DNA from: Marinobacter sp. SS21
Lineage (GTDB): Bacteria > Pseudomonadota > Gammaproteobacteria > Pseudomonadales > Oleiphilaceae
Reading direction: 5' to 3'
Length of the DNA stretch: 64,000 nt
Assembly: GCF_028369065.1 (NCBI RefSeq)
Contig: NZ_JAQNDA010000005.1
Span: 124,001 to 188,000 of the forward strand
Shown here in pieces: positions 47,895 to 55,761 of this stretch. The notes under the pieces were generated by a model. That model did not search any database. It worked only from the letters and a program-made list of their open reading frames with translations, and was not told the DNA's origin. Each line of letters starts with the position of its first letter. Positions within the stretch are counted from its first letter, which is position 1. Made by a program: the position numbers and the translations under genes.

Positions 47895-49406
47895 TTAGGC
47901 TCCTGCTGCTTCGGTGGCGGGCTGTAGCTCGTAATCCTGTAGATCCAGGCTGCTGGTCATCAGGCGGTAACTGAAGGTAAATCCGGGCCAGTTGTTGGTG
48001 TTCTTGCCGGAGGCGGTTTTATACCAGGAGGTACAGCCGGCTTCCCAGACACTGCCCTTGAGCCGGTCCTGAATCTGCTGGGCATAGCTGTCCTGACGCT
48101 CGGATTTGACGTTCATGTACCTAAGCCCGGGATCCTGCAGCATCTTGATGCACTGGGTGACGTAACGGATCTGGGATTCCAGCATGAAGACGATGGAGCT
48201 GTGGGCCAGGTTGGTGTTGGGACCATAGAGAATGAACAGGTTGGGGAAACCGGACACGCAGAGCCCTTTGTAGGCCTCGGCGCCATCTTTCCAGGCCTGG
48301 TTGAGGTCGAGTCCGTCGAGGCCGCTGATCGTCATGGGGGCCAGGAAATCGGTGGCCTTGAAGCCGGTGCCATAGATGATGGCATCCACCTCATGGCGAC
48401 TCCCGTCGCGGGTGACAATGGCGTGTTCCTCGATACGCTCGATACCGTCGGTCACCAGATCCAGGTTGTCCTGATTGATGGCGTCGTACCAGTCGTTGGA
48501 AATCAACACCCGCTTGCAGCCCACCGGGTAGTCCGGAATGATCTTGGCGCGCTTGACGGGGTCTTTGATTTTCTTGCGCGCCAGCTGTTTGGCCTGCCAT
48601 TTGAACGCATTCAGCAGGAAGCCGTAACGGGTGAAGGCCAGGGCCCGGCTTTCGTTCTTCCAGTAGATCAGCGAGCGGTAAACGCGATCGGCAATGGGCA
48701 GGGCCTCGAACAGCCATTGTTCGAAGCCGGTAAAAGGCCGGTCAGGCTTTGGAATGACCCAGGCGGCGGATCGCTGGAACAGCTTAAGCTCCGATACCTT
48801 GGACACGATCTCCGGTACGAACTGGATCGCGCTGGCGCCGGTGCCGACGACCGCGACCCGTTTACCCGCAAGGTCATAGTCGTGATCCCAGCGTGCGGAA
48901 TGGAAGACCTTGCCCTGAAAGGTTTCAAGGCCCGGTAGGTTGGGGTAGGCGGGTTGATTCAGCTGCCCGGTTGCCGACACCAAGGCATGGGCTTCGAGCG
49001 TGTCTCCGCTTTTGGTTCGAATACTCCAGAGCCCGCTTTCTTTGTCGAAGGTGGCCGATTCGACTTCCTGGTTGAAACGGATATGGTCGTGCAGGCGGTA
49101 CTTGGTGGCACAGCTTTCCATGTAGGAGCGGATTTCCGGTTGCAGGCCGAACTTGCGACTCCAGTCGCTCTTTGGTTCGAAGGAATAGGAATAGAGGTGG
49201 GACTGGACGTCGCAGGCCGCGCCCGGATAGGTGTTGTCCCGCCAGGTTCCGCCGACACTGGCCGCTTTCTCAAGAATGGTGAACGATTCGATTCCGGCAT
49301 TCTTGAGCTGAATGGCCATACCAAGCCCGCCAAAGCCGGTGCCGATGATGACAATGTGCGGTGTGGTGTTGTGGGGTGCAGTGTTGTGGTTGTTTTCTGT
49401 GTTCAT
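47895..49406 (-). CDS. Type I Baeyer-Villiger flavin monooxygenase A
   Basis: 503 residues from the ATG at 49406 (GGGAGAAACAGGGC upstream). FAD site GTGFGG (22-27), BVMO fingerprint F-x-G-x3-H-x3-W-D at 163-174 (FQGKVFHSARWD), NADPH site GTGASAIQFVPE (188-199). Converts a ketone to an ester with O2 and NADPH. First gene of operon A; divergent from its AraC-type regulator. It is only distantly similar to AlmA of operon B, so the two operons use different monooxygenase subfamilies in the same position. Confidence 0.88.
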   Translation of the reverse strand: MNTENNHNTAPHNTTPHIVIIGTGFGGLGMAIQLKNAGIESFTILEKAASVGGTWRDNTYPGAACDVQSHLYSYSFEPKSDWSRKFGLQPEIRSYMESCATKYRLHDHIRFNQEVESATFDKESGLWSIRTKSGDTLEAHALVSATGQLNQPAYPNLPGLETFQGKVFHSARWDHDYDLAGKRVAVVGTGASAIQFVPEIVSKVSELKLFQRSAAWVIPKPDRPFTGFEQWLFEALPIADRVYRSLIYWKNESRALAFTRYGFLLNAFKWQAKQLARKKIKDPVKRAKIIPDYPVGCKRVLISNDWYDAINQDNLDLVTDGIERIEEHAIVTRDGSRHEVDAIIYGTGFKATDFLAPMTISGLDGLDLNQAWKDGAEAYKGLCVSGFPNLFILYGPNTNLAHSSIVFMLESQIRYVTQCIKMLQDPGLRYMNVKSERQDSYAQQIQDRLKGSVWEAGCTSWYKTASGKNTNNWPGFTFSYRLMTSSLDLQDYELQPATEAAGA

Positions 49407-49445
49407 GCCCTGTTTCTCCCAGGTATCGAGGCGACCAATGGGGAC

Positions 49446-49510
49446 AGTGTAGGAACGCTGGGCTTGCCGAACGATGAGCTGTCGGGACAAAATATCAATA
49501 AAAAAGGACA
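49446..49510 (-). promoter_or_regulatory. Operon A promoter with two TGTC sites 21 bp apart
   Basis: Read on the minus strand: TGTC half-sites start at 49510 and 49489 (21 bp apart), and a -10-like TACACT starts at 49451, 38 bp after the second site. The same layout precedes 51717 and 63264. It fits AraC-type activator binding next to a weak -35. Conserved geometry seen directly; binding is inferred. Confidence 0.6.
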
Positions 49511-49535
49511 TTCACTGGGGCGTTGGAGGGTTGCC

Positions 49536-50570
49536 ATGCCGGCTTGGGATATTCATCGAACCGTAAACAGCGCCCGTATCCTGACGGACCTGGCGGTCGA
49601 GCGCGGCCTGCCGGAGGCCAAGGCCTTGGCCGGCACCGGCATTAGCCACAGCCAGTTGCAGCTGCCCGACACCGTGGTGGAGGCCCGTCAGGAACTGCGG
49701 CTGATTGGCAACATCGTGAAAGGGTTGGGACACCTGCCTGCGCTGGGTGTGCAGGCCGGTATGCGCTATCACTTCAATGCGTTCGGTGCCCTCGGCTTTG
49801 CGCTGGTGAGCAGCCGAACCTTGCAGGACGCCATCGAAACCGGGTTGAAGTATGTTCAGCTGACGTTCGGCTTCAGCGCCCTCGAATTACGGGTAACGCC
49901 GGACCGAACCCACGTTTACTTCGATCCTGACGGCGTACCCGATCCGGTGAAGCAGTTCGTCGTCGAACGGGACAGCGCCTGCCTGGCAACTTTGCAGCGA
50001 GACATTTTCAGTAGTGTGTCGCCGCTCGTGGGCCTTCATTTTACGTTTGATGCCCCAGACGACCTGGCGCCCTATGAGGCTTTTTATGGCGTTACACCCA
50101 GGTTCGGCATGGCGCGCAATGCCATGATTCTGAACACCGCTCAGTTGCAGAAGCCATTGCCTCAGGCCAGCGATCTTGCCCGCACGATGGCGGAATCCCA
50201 GTGCGAGGCGCTGTTGAACCAACGGCTGCAGCGGGCGGGCCTGGCCGCCAGGGTGCGGCAGTTTCTGGCCAGCAATGCCCGGAACATGCCGGATATGGAA
50301 GCCGCGGCCAGGGCCATGAACACCATCCCCAGAACCTTGCGTCGCCGCCTGTTGCAGGAGCGCACCAGTTTTGCCGAACTCCGGGACGAAGTTCGCCAGA
50401 CCCTGGCGGAGGAGTACCTGTCTGGGCCCCGGTTATCGGTGGAGCAGGTGGCGGAACGGCTGGGGTACTCGGGGGCGACGAGTTTCATTAATGCCTACAA
50501 ACGGTGGTACGGCGTTACCCCATCCGCCGGTCGGCCAGCGCGCCAGCCGGATCTCGATGGCAGGTATTAA
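49536..50570 (+). CDS. AraC-family transcription regulator A
   Basis: 344 residues from the ATG at 49536 with GGAGG 6 bp upstream. N-terminal arabinose-binding-like domain of the OruR type (PF12625), C-terminal AraC HTH pair (~240-335): SVEQVAERLGYSGATSFINA in the second helix-turn-helix. It is transcribed away from operon A, which it probably activates in response to a substrate or product. The gene end overlaps a degenerate MITE-end-like sequence. Confidence 0.88.
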   Translation: MPAWDIHRTVNSARILTDLAVERGLPEAKALAGTGISHSQLQLPDTVVEARQELRLIGNIVKGLGHLPALGVQAGMRYHFNAFGALGFALVSSRTLQDAIETGLKYVQLTFGFSALELRVTPDRTHVYFDPDGVPDPVKQFVVERDSACLATLQRDIFSSVSPLVGLHFTFDAPDDLAPYEAFYGVTPRFGMARNAMILNTAQLQKPLPQASDLARTMAESQCEALLNQRLQRAGLAARVRQFLASNARNMPDMEAAARAMNTIPRTLRRRLLQERTSFAELRDEVRQTLAEEYLSGPRLSVEQVAERLGYSGATSFINAYKRWYGVTPSAGRPARQPDLDGRY

Positions 50571-50585
50571 TCAGCGGCTCCTTAA
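50563..50585. repeat. Degenerate MITE-end-like sequence between two AraC genes
   Basis: About 18 of 23 bases match the right end of the MITE (TTAATCAGCGGCTCC). It covers the stop codon of regulator A and reaches that of regulator B. Weak; may be chance. Confidence 0.35.
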
Positions 50586-51610
50586 AGCCGACGCGAGGCC
50601 AGAAACTCCGAAGGCGGCACCGACTCCCAGCGTTTAAACGCCTTACGGAAGTTGGCAATGTCGGAGTAGCCCAGGGCGAAGGAGATTTCCTGAATCGTCA
50701 TCTGTCCGGTTTCCAGGTAACGAATCGATAACTGGTGCCTCACCCCCTCCAGCACCGCCCGGTAGGAGGTCCCCTCGCCAATCAGCCGCCGATGCAAGGT
50801 GCGCGGGGTCACATGGAACCGCCTCGCCGTCATCTCCAGTGTCGGGAAGCCATGCCGGCTTTGCAGCATCAGGCGACGCACCCGGGCAGCCCAGGTGTGC
50901 TCAGACGGCATCTTATCCAGTTCCTGCTGGCACACCTTCAGGGCTTCCTGAAAGCTGACGGTGTTCGCCATCTTCAGTGGCTGGTCGATGCTGGCTAACG
51001 GTAACGCAAAGCCGGCGGACTCCTGATTGTAGGAGACCGGGCAGCGGAACATGGCCTCGGCCAGCTTGCTTTCGCCATCAAATGGGAAGGTCACGTGCAG
51101 GATGTTGCAGGTGCCAAGGGTGGTGAAATCCAGGATGTTGCGGATGGCCAGAACGATGGCTTCGGTCACCGGCTTGCGGATGTCCTGCAGTGGGCGGTTC
51201 TCCAGAAAATTCACCCAAAGCCGCCCGTCCTTTTCTAACGTTTCCATGGTCACCAGGTCCGTGCGCAGCACCAGGTAGCGCTCCAGCAGCTCCACGATCT
51301 GACGGGTTGTCCCGCTACTCATGGCTGCGTAGCCGAGAATGCCATGGGTGTTGATCAGCAGGCGCTCGCCGATCATCAGGCCAAGTGCGTTGTCGTCGCT
51401 GAATCGCCCGGCATCCAGCAGCAATTGCCGGAAGGTGCCCCAGGGCATGGTGACCAGTGACTCCTCTTCCTTGTCCGGGTGGATGCCGAGATGGCGCAGC
51501 CAGGCCTCGGTCGGAACACCTCGGTCCTCGACAATCCCGATGATCTGGAGGACGTAGTGGTTGGGCAGGGTGACGTTTTGACTGTTTAGTGTGACGTTTT
51601 GATTGCTCAT
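50582..51610 (-). CDS. AraC-family transcription regulator B (of the hydroxylase operon)
   Basis: 342 residues from the ATG at 51610 (MSNQNVTLNSQNVTLPNHYV). Same family as regulators A and C: N-terminal ligand domain with GYAAMSSGTTRQ, and C-terminal HTH with EMTARRFHVTPRTLHRRLI and ISFALGYSDIANFRKAFKRW. Starts at 51637 or 51646 are open but would put the paired operator inside the gene. It is divergent from the ferredoxin reductase-hydroxylase pair and convergent with regulator A (11 bp). Confidence 0.88.
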   Translation of the reverse strand: MSNQNVTLNSQNVTLPNHYVLQIIGIVEDRGVPTEAWLRHLGIHPDKEEESLVTMPWGTFRQLLLDAGRFSDDNALGLMIGERLLINTHGILGYAAMSSGTTRQIVELLERYLVLRTDLVTMETLEKDGRLWVNFLENRPLQDIRKPVTEAIVLAIRNILDFTTLGTCNILHVTFPFDGESKLAEAMFRCPVSYNQESAGFALPLASIDQPLKMANTVSFQEALKVCQQELDKMPSEHTWAARVRRLMLQSRHGFPTLEMTARRFHVTPRTLHRRLIGEGTSYRAVLEGVRHQLSIRYLETGQMTIQEISFALGYSDIANFRKAFKRWESVPPSEFLASRRL

Positions 51611-51619
51611 TCGACCGAT

Positions 51620-51684
51620 TGTCAATAAATAACCCATGGCTGTCAATTAATCACCCAGCGCTGCCCCCGGTTCAGCAGTAGCAT
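51620..51684 (+). promoter_or_regulatory. Hydroxylase operon promoter with two 17-bp direct repeats
   Basis: TGTCAATAAATAACCCA (51620-51636) and TGTCAATTAATCACCCA (51641-51657) match at 15 of 17 positions with period 21. TAGCAT at 51679-51684 lies 38 bp after the second repeat start and 33 bp before the reductase ATG. The second repeat reaches the -35 region, as for AraC-type activators. This is the clearest of the three related sites. Confidence 0.72.
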
Positions 51685-51716
51685 GAATCGGGTAAGGCAT
51701 CGACAGGGGGTAGCCC

Positions 51717-52778
51717 ATGTTTTCATTCTTCAAGAACAAAGCGTCTGCGCCAGCGGTACGTTACGCAGACATCAATGGCAAACGGGTTGAGGTACGGCCA
51801 AAGGAAACGCTGCTGCATGCGGCCTTGCGGGAGAACATCGACTTTCCCCACAGCTGCCGCGTAGGGGGCTGCGCGTCCTGCAAGTGTCGCCTGCTGGCGG
51901 GCAAGGTCAAAGAGCTTACCGACATTGGCTATATCCTCAGCGATGAGGAACTCGAGCAGGGCTATATCCTTGCCTGCCAGAGTGTGCCGCAAAGCGATGT
52001 CAGTATTGACGTGGACCTGAGTGCCCAAACTCAGCGCAAGCGCCTGACCGGCCGGGTGGTGTTACAGCAGCGTCTGACCCCTGACATCACCCATCTGAAG
52101 ATTCAGCTGGCCGAGGTGCTGGACTACAAAGCCGGCCAGTTCGCCGATCTTGCCATGGCATCCCTGCCAGGCCACACCCGCAGCTATTCGTTCGCCTCAC
52201 CGCCGCAACCGGACTCATCGGTGTCGTTCTTTATCCGTAAGGTGCCCGGTGGTGCCTTTTCAACCGACGTCAATGAGCGGGACCTGATCGGCCAGGCCAT
52301 CACCGTGGACGGCCCCGTTGGCGAGTTCTGGCTCCGTCCCTCCGATGTCCCAATGATCCTGATTGCCGCTGGCAGCGGGCTTGCCCCGATTCTCGCCATG
52401 CTTCAGCACGCTCTCGCTGAGCAATGCCAGCGCCCGGTGGTGTTGCTGTTCGGGGCTCGAACCCAGGCGGATCTCTACGCGCTGGAGCAGATCCGCACCC
52501 TCGAAGAGAGGTGGCCGGCACCGTTCGAGTTTTTCCCGGTGCTGTCCCGAGAGGATGAGCAGTCGGATTGGCACGGTGCCCGAGGGCGGGTGACCGACGC
52601 CATTCCAACCCTGCGGCTGGCGGGTGCGGAGGCCTACCTGTGTGGGCCGCCCGCCATGATCGATGCGGCGGCGGCGCTGTTGGTCGCCGGGGGCGTGCGC
52701 CGAGAAGACCTTTACGCGGATCGCTTTACCACCGTTGCAGATGCCTTGAACACCAGTTCCGTTGAGCTGGTGGATTAA
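51717..52778 (+). CDS. Ferredoxin-NAD(P)H reductase fusion, XylA type (electron donor to the hydroxylase)
   Basis: 353 residues. N-terminal plant-type [2Fe-2S] ferredoxin with Cys47, 52, 55 and 87 (CRVGGCASCKC ... ACQS); then FAD domain with RSYSFASPP (155-163) and NAD domain with AAGSGLAPILAML and YLCGPPAM. The layout equals XylA of xylene monooxygenase and other class I reductases. AGGGGG precedes the ATG. The diiron hydroxylase gene follows after 26 bp, so it should pass electrons from NADH to it, replacing the rubredoxin and rubredoxin reductase of classical AlkB. Confidence 0.9.
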   Translation: MFSFFKNKASAPAVRYADINGKRVEVRPKETLLHAALRENIDFPHSCRVGGCASCKCRLLAGKVKELTDIGYILSDEELEQGYILACQSVPQSDVSIDVDLSAQTQRKRLTGRVVLQQRLTPDITHLKIQLAEVLDYKAGQFADLAMASLPGHTRSYSFASPPQPDSSVSFFIRKVPGGAFSTDVNERDLIGQAITVDGPVGEFWLRPSDVPMILIAAGSGLAPILAMLQHALAEQCQRPVVLLFGARTQADLYALEQIRTLEERWPAPFEFFPVLSREDEQSDWHGARGRVTDAIPTLRLAGAEAYLCGPPAMIDAAAALLVAGGVRREDLYADRFTTVADALNTSSVELVD

Positions 52779-52804
52779 TCGACATTGACGTGAGGACCCG
52801 ACAG

Positions 52805-54007
52805 ATGATGATTTTTCACTACCTGAAGTTCTTTCTGTTTCACGGCGTGGGGCTCTTGTCCTTCGCCTCGCTGATGGCTGGCGGACACTGGATCAGCCTT
52901 GGCCTGCTGGCGGTACTGGCTATCTACATTGGTGGCGACGGACTGTGTGGCGATGACACCACGACGCCGGAGTTCAAACGCCCGAAAATTCTGACGGTGC
53001 AGCTATGGATGGCCTTGCCGCTGCTGGCGCTGATCGTGTTCGCGGCGGTCTGGAGCTTTAGCGCCGTCGATGTGCTGGGTTTTGGGGCCCTGGTGACGGA
53101 TCTCACCGGGTATGACGTGCTCGCCGCCCGGGAGGCGACGTCTTTTGGCCATCACCTGTCCGGTGTTGTGCTCACCGGTCTGATGATTGGCGTCATCGGC
53201 ACCATCACCGGTCATGAGTTGACCCACCGAACCTGGGACCCGATCTCGATGTTGGTTGGCCGCTGGTTGCTGGCCTTCAGTTTCGACACCGTCTTCTCGA
53301 TTGAGCACGTCTACGGTCACCACCGTTACGTGTCCACCACCGAAGACCCGGCGACGGCGCCCCGAGGACGCAATGTCTATCACCACGTTGTGGCCTCAAC
53401 CCTGAAAGGCAATGCCAGCGCCTGGAAAATCGAAAAGCGTCGGCTATCCCGCAAGGCGCTGTCAGTATGGTCCTGGCGGAATGCCATGATTCGCGGGCAC
53501 ATGATGAGTGCGCTGTTGGTTGTCTGCGCCTTTGCCATGGGGGGCGTCCCGGCAGCGTTGTATTTCGTGGCCTGTGCCGTGTGGGGGAAGGCGCTGCTGG
53601 AGATCGTCAACTACATGGAGCACTACGGCATGGTGCGTAACCCCAAAACCCCGGTTCAGCCCCGCCATTCCTGGAACACCAACAAGCGCATCAGCTCCTG
53701 GACCATGTTCAACCTGACGCGCCACTCCCATCACCACGCCCAGGGCGAAGTGCCTTACCAGGATCTCAAGCCATTTCCTGAAGCACCCATGATGATCAGC
53801 GGTTACCTCACCACCATCGTGATCGCCATGATCCCGCCCCTTTGGCACAAGCTGATGACCCCCAAGGTGCTGGAGTGGGACCGCAAATACGCCTCCGATG
53901 AAGAGCGGATTCTGGCGGCCCAGGCCAACGCAGCTAGTGGCATACCGGAATTGATGAGTGCCAACCAGGACTACCCGCAGCAGAGCACTCTCGCTGTGAG
54001 CGGCTGA
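52805..54007 (+). CDS. Integral-membrane diiron hydroxylase, AlkB/XylM family
   Basis: 400 residues from the ATG at 52805 (TGAGGA 8 bp upstream); a GTG at 52790 is less likely. About six membrane segments. Histidine motifs: HELTH (137-141), EHVYGHH (167-173), NYMEHYG (269-275), RHSHHH (306-311). NYxEHYG is the AlkB signature; the partner reductase is of XylA type. Hydroxylates a terminal methyl group of an alkane or similar chain; substrate range unknown. Cotranscribed with the reductase and controlled by the divergent AraC gene. Confidence 0.88.
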   Translation: MMIFHYLKFFLFHGVGLLSFASLMAGGHWISLGLLAVLAIYIGGDGLCGDDTTTPEFKRPKILTVQLWMALPLLALIVFAAVWSFSAVDVLGFGALVTDLTGYDVLAAREATSFGHHLSGVVLTGLMIGVIGTITGHELTHRTWDPISMLVGRWLLAFSFDTVFSIEHVYGHHRYVSTTEDPATAPRGRNVYHHVVASTLKGNASAWKIEKRRLSRKALSVWSWRNAMIRGHMMSALLVVCAFAMGGVPAALYFVACAVWGKALLEIVNYMEHYGMVRNPKTPVQPRHSWNTNKRISSWTMFNLTRHSHHHAQGEVPYQDLKPFPEAPMMISGYLTTIVIAMIPPLWHKLMTPKVLEWDRKYASDEERILAAQANAASGIPELMSANQDYPQQSTLAVSG

Positions 54008-54116
54008 AAGCGGGTTGACGGTGGGCCGGGCCCGCGAACGGTACAACTGGAATCGGGCGCCTGGTTCGGCACCGGGCGCGATCAACCGCACCGCATTTCG
54101 AAGACAAGAGCGACAA

Positions 54117-54512
54117 ATGAAGTTGGTCATCTATACGAAGCGCAACCCGGGCCGGCCAAGGCCGTTGTGGATCGAGGTTGCCATCGATTCGGCATACCTG
54201 GACCGGGTTCGGGAACTCAGATCGCACTTAAGGCAACGGGGAGGTGGTTATGAAGTGTTAGCGACCGCTGGCAAGTGGCAACCCAGGCAGGACTACCAGA
54301 GCTACCGATTGGAGGCCCTGTGTGACAAGTACCGGCTGAAATTCCGGCTGGTTAGCCAGGGTTCCGACCATCGGGTGTTTTCCAACGGCATCTTGATGGA
54401 ACAGCTTCTGGAGCTGAATGCGCGATCGGGAGCGAGGGAGCGAGTGTTCCATGGCAACGATCAACCGGTTCTGATGGCCATTTATTACTCCACCAGAAAC
54501 TCAGCGGTTTGA
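54117..54512 (+). CDS. Unrecognised small basic protein
   Basis: 131 residues from the ATG at 54117 (MKLVIYTKRNPGRPRPLW). Rich in Arg and Tyr; no signal peptide or membrane segment. Alternating strand and helix pattern, with ILMEQLLELNARSG and ending PVLMAIYYSTRNSAV. Not a family I know. It lies 109 bp after the hydroxylase and 69 bp before the periplasmic protein gene on the same strand, so it may belong to the hydroxylase transcript. Confidence 0.55.
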   Translation: MKLVIYTKRNPGRPRPLWIEVAIDSAYLDRVRELRSHLRQRGGGYEVLATAGKWQPRQDYQSYRLEALCDKYRLKFRLVSQGSDHRVFSNGILMEQLLELNARSGARERVFHGNDQPVLMAIYYSTRNSAV

Positions 54513-54581
54513 ATGCGACGCAGGCAAACCCGAACTCAAAACCAAATGACTCAATAACTACAAAACCCAGGAGAAAGTCAC

Positions 54582-55589
54582 ATGCGAAAGTTCATTGGCG
54601 CTTTAGCCCTGTCCTGTATGGCCCCTTTGGCGTCGGCCAATTCGCTGTCGGTCTGCGTGTTTGATGTGATCGGTGCCAACGGTGATGTGTTCAACCTGAT
54701 GAAAGACTTTGCTCTTGAAGCCAAGTCCATCGGCGTGGATCTCGAGCTGAAACCCTACACCGACGAGGGCGTTGCGGTCGCGGATTTCAATGCCGGCCAG
54801 TGTGATGCGGTGGCTGCCACCGACCTGAGGACGCGGCCCTTTAACCCGTTTACCGGCTCCATCAGTGCGGTCGGCGCGTTGCCCAGTTACGACAACCTGC
54901 GAACGTTGCTGGCAACGCTGGCCCAGCCCAAGGCGGCCCCCCTGATGAAATCCGGTGGCTTTGAGGTGCTGGGCATTCTTCCCATTGGTGCGGGCTATCT
55001 GTTTGTGAATGACCGCAGCATCAATTCGGCCTCCGCGCTGGCCGGTAAGCGCATGGCAACGTTGGATTATCAGAAAGACGCCATCCACATGGTGAACTAC
55101 GTCAAAGCCACCGTGGTGCCCTCCGATATCACCAATTTCGCCGGCAAATTCAACAACGGCTCGGTCGATACCGCCTATGCGCCGGCCTTCGCCTACGAGG
55201 CGCTGGAACTCTATAAGGGCATCCAACCGGACGGAGGCATCGTCAACTACACCTTGGCGCAGCTTACCGTACAGATCATTGCGCGGGATGACCGGCTGGA
55301 CGATGAGACCGCCCAACAAACCCGGGAGATTGCCTGGTCCATGTTCCCGCAGACCATGGAACTGATCGGCCGGCAGGAATCGGCAATTCCGCAATCGAGC
55401 TGGATTGATATCTCTAGCCAGGACATCGAGGGATACCAGGAAATGTTCCGTCAGAACCGCCTCCAGATGCGGGACGGCACCCAGGGGGCACCGACCGTGT
55501 ACGATCCACGCATGCTGGCGCTGATGTCAAAAATACGCTGTGCCGATGATCCGGCGTTGTCTGAATGTACCGCCACTGACCGGGAGTAA
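54582..55589 (+). CDS. Putative periplasmic solute-binding protein
   Basis: 335 residues with a clear signal peptide (MRKFIGALALSCMAPLASA, then NSLSV). The mature part looks like a two-lobed binding protein: VCVFDVIGANGDVFNLMKD, FNAGQCDAVAATDLRTRPFNPFTG, INSASALAGKRMATLDYQ, then a helical C-terminus with two Cys. I think it belongs to the DUF6091 'putative solute-binding' family, from memory. AGGAGA ribosome site. Next to the alkane hydroxylase it may bind a hydrophobic substrate or signal; no transporter genes adjoin. Confidence 0.7.
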   Translation: MRKFIGALALSCMAPLASANSLSVCVFDVIGANGDVFNLMKDFALEAKSIGVDLELKPYTDEGVAVADFNAGQCDAVAATDLRTRPFNPFTGSISAVGALPSYDNLRTLLATLAQPKAAPLMKSGGFEVLGILPIGAGYLFVNDRSINSASALAGKRMATLDYQKDAIHMVNYVKATVVPSDITNFAGKFNNGSVDTAYAPAFAYEALELYKGIQPDGGIVNYTLAQLTVQIIARDDRLDDETAQQTREIAWSMFPQTMELIGRQESAIPQSSWIDISSQDIEGYQEMFRQNRLQMRDGTQGAPTVYDPRMLALMSKIRCADDPALSECTATDRE

Positions 55590-55628
55590 TGCCGGTCATT
55601 ACTGACGACGCAAGATGTCAGGGCTTCG

Positions 55629-55658
55629 CTCCCCCGGGTGCCGGTGCACCTGGGGGAG
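55629..55658. terminator. Stem-loop between convergent binding-protein and aldehyde dehydrogenase genes
   Basis: A 13-bp stem with one G-T pair (55629-55641 with 55646-55658, loop CGGT). No T-run on either strand. Likely a bidirectional end for both operons, given its place between two converging genes. Confidence 0.55.
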
Positions 55659-55761
55659 GGTGGCGGGATTGGGCCTGAAATCTGGCAGCCTGCTCCTGCG
55701 GACCGGGAGGGCATCGGTGACTCATCTGGACGCTATGAGTCACCGGATGACGATGGGGCCG

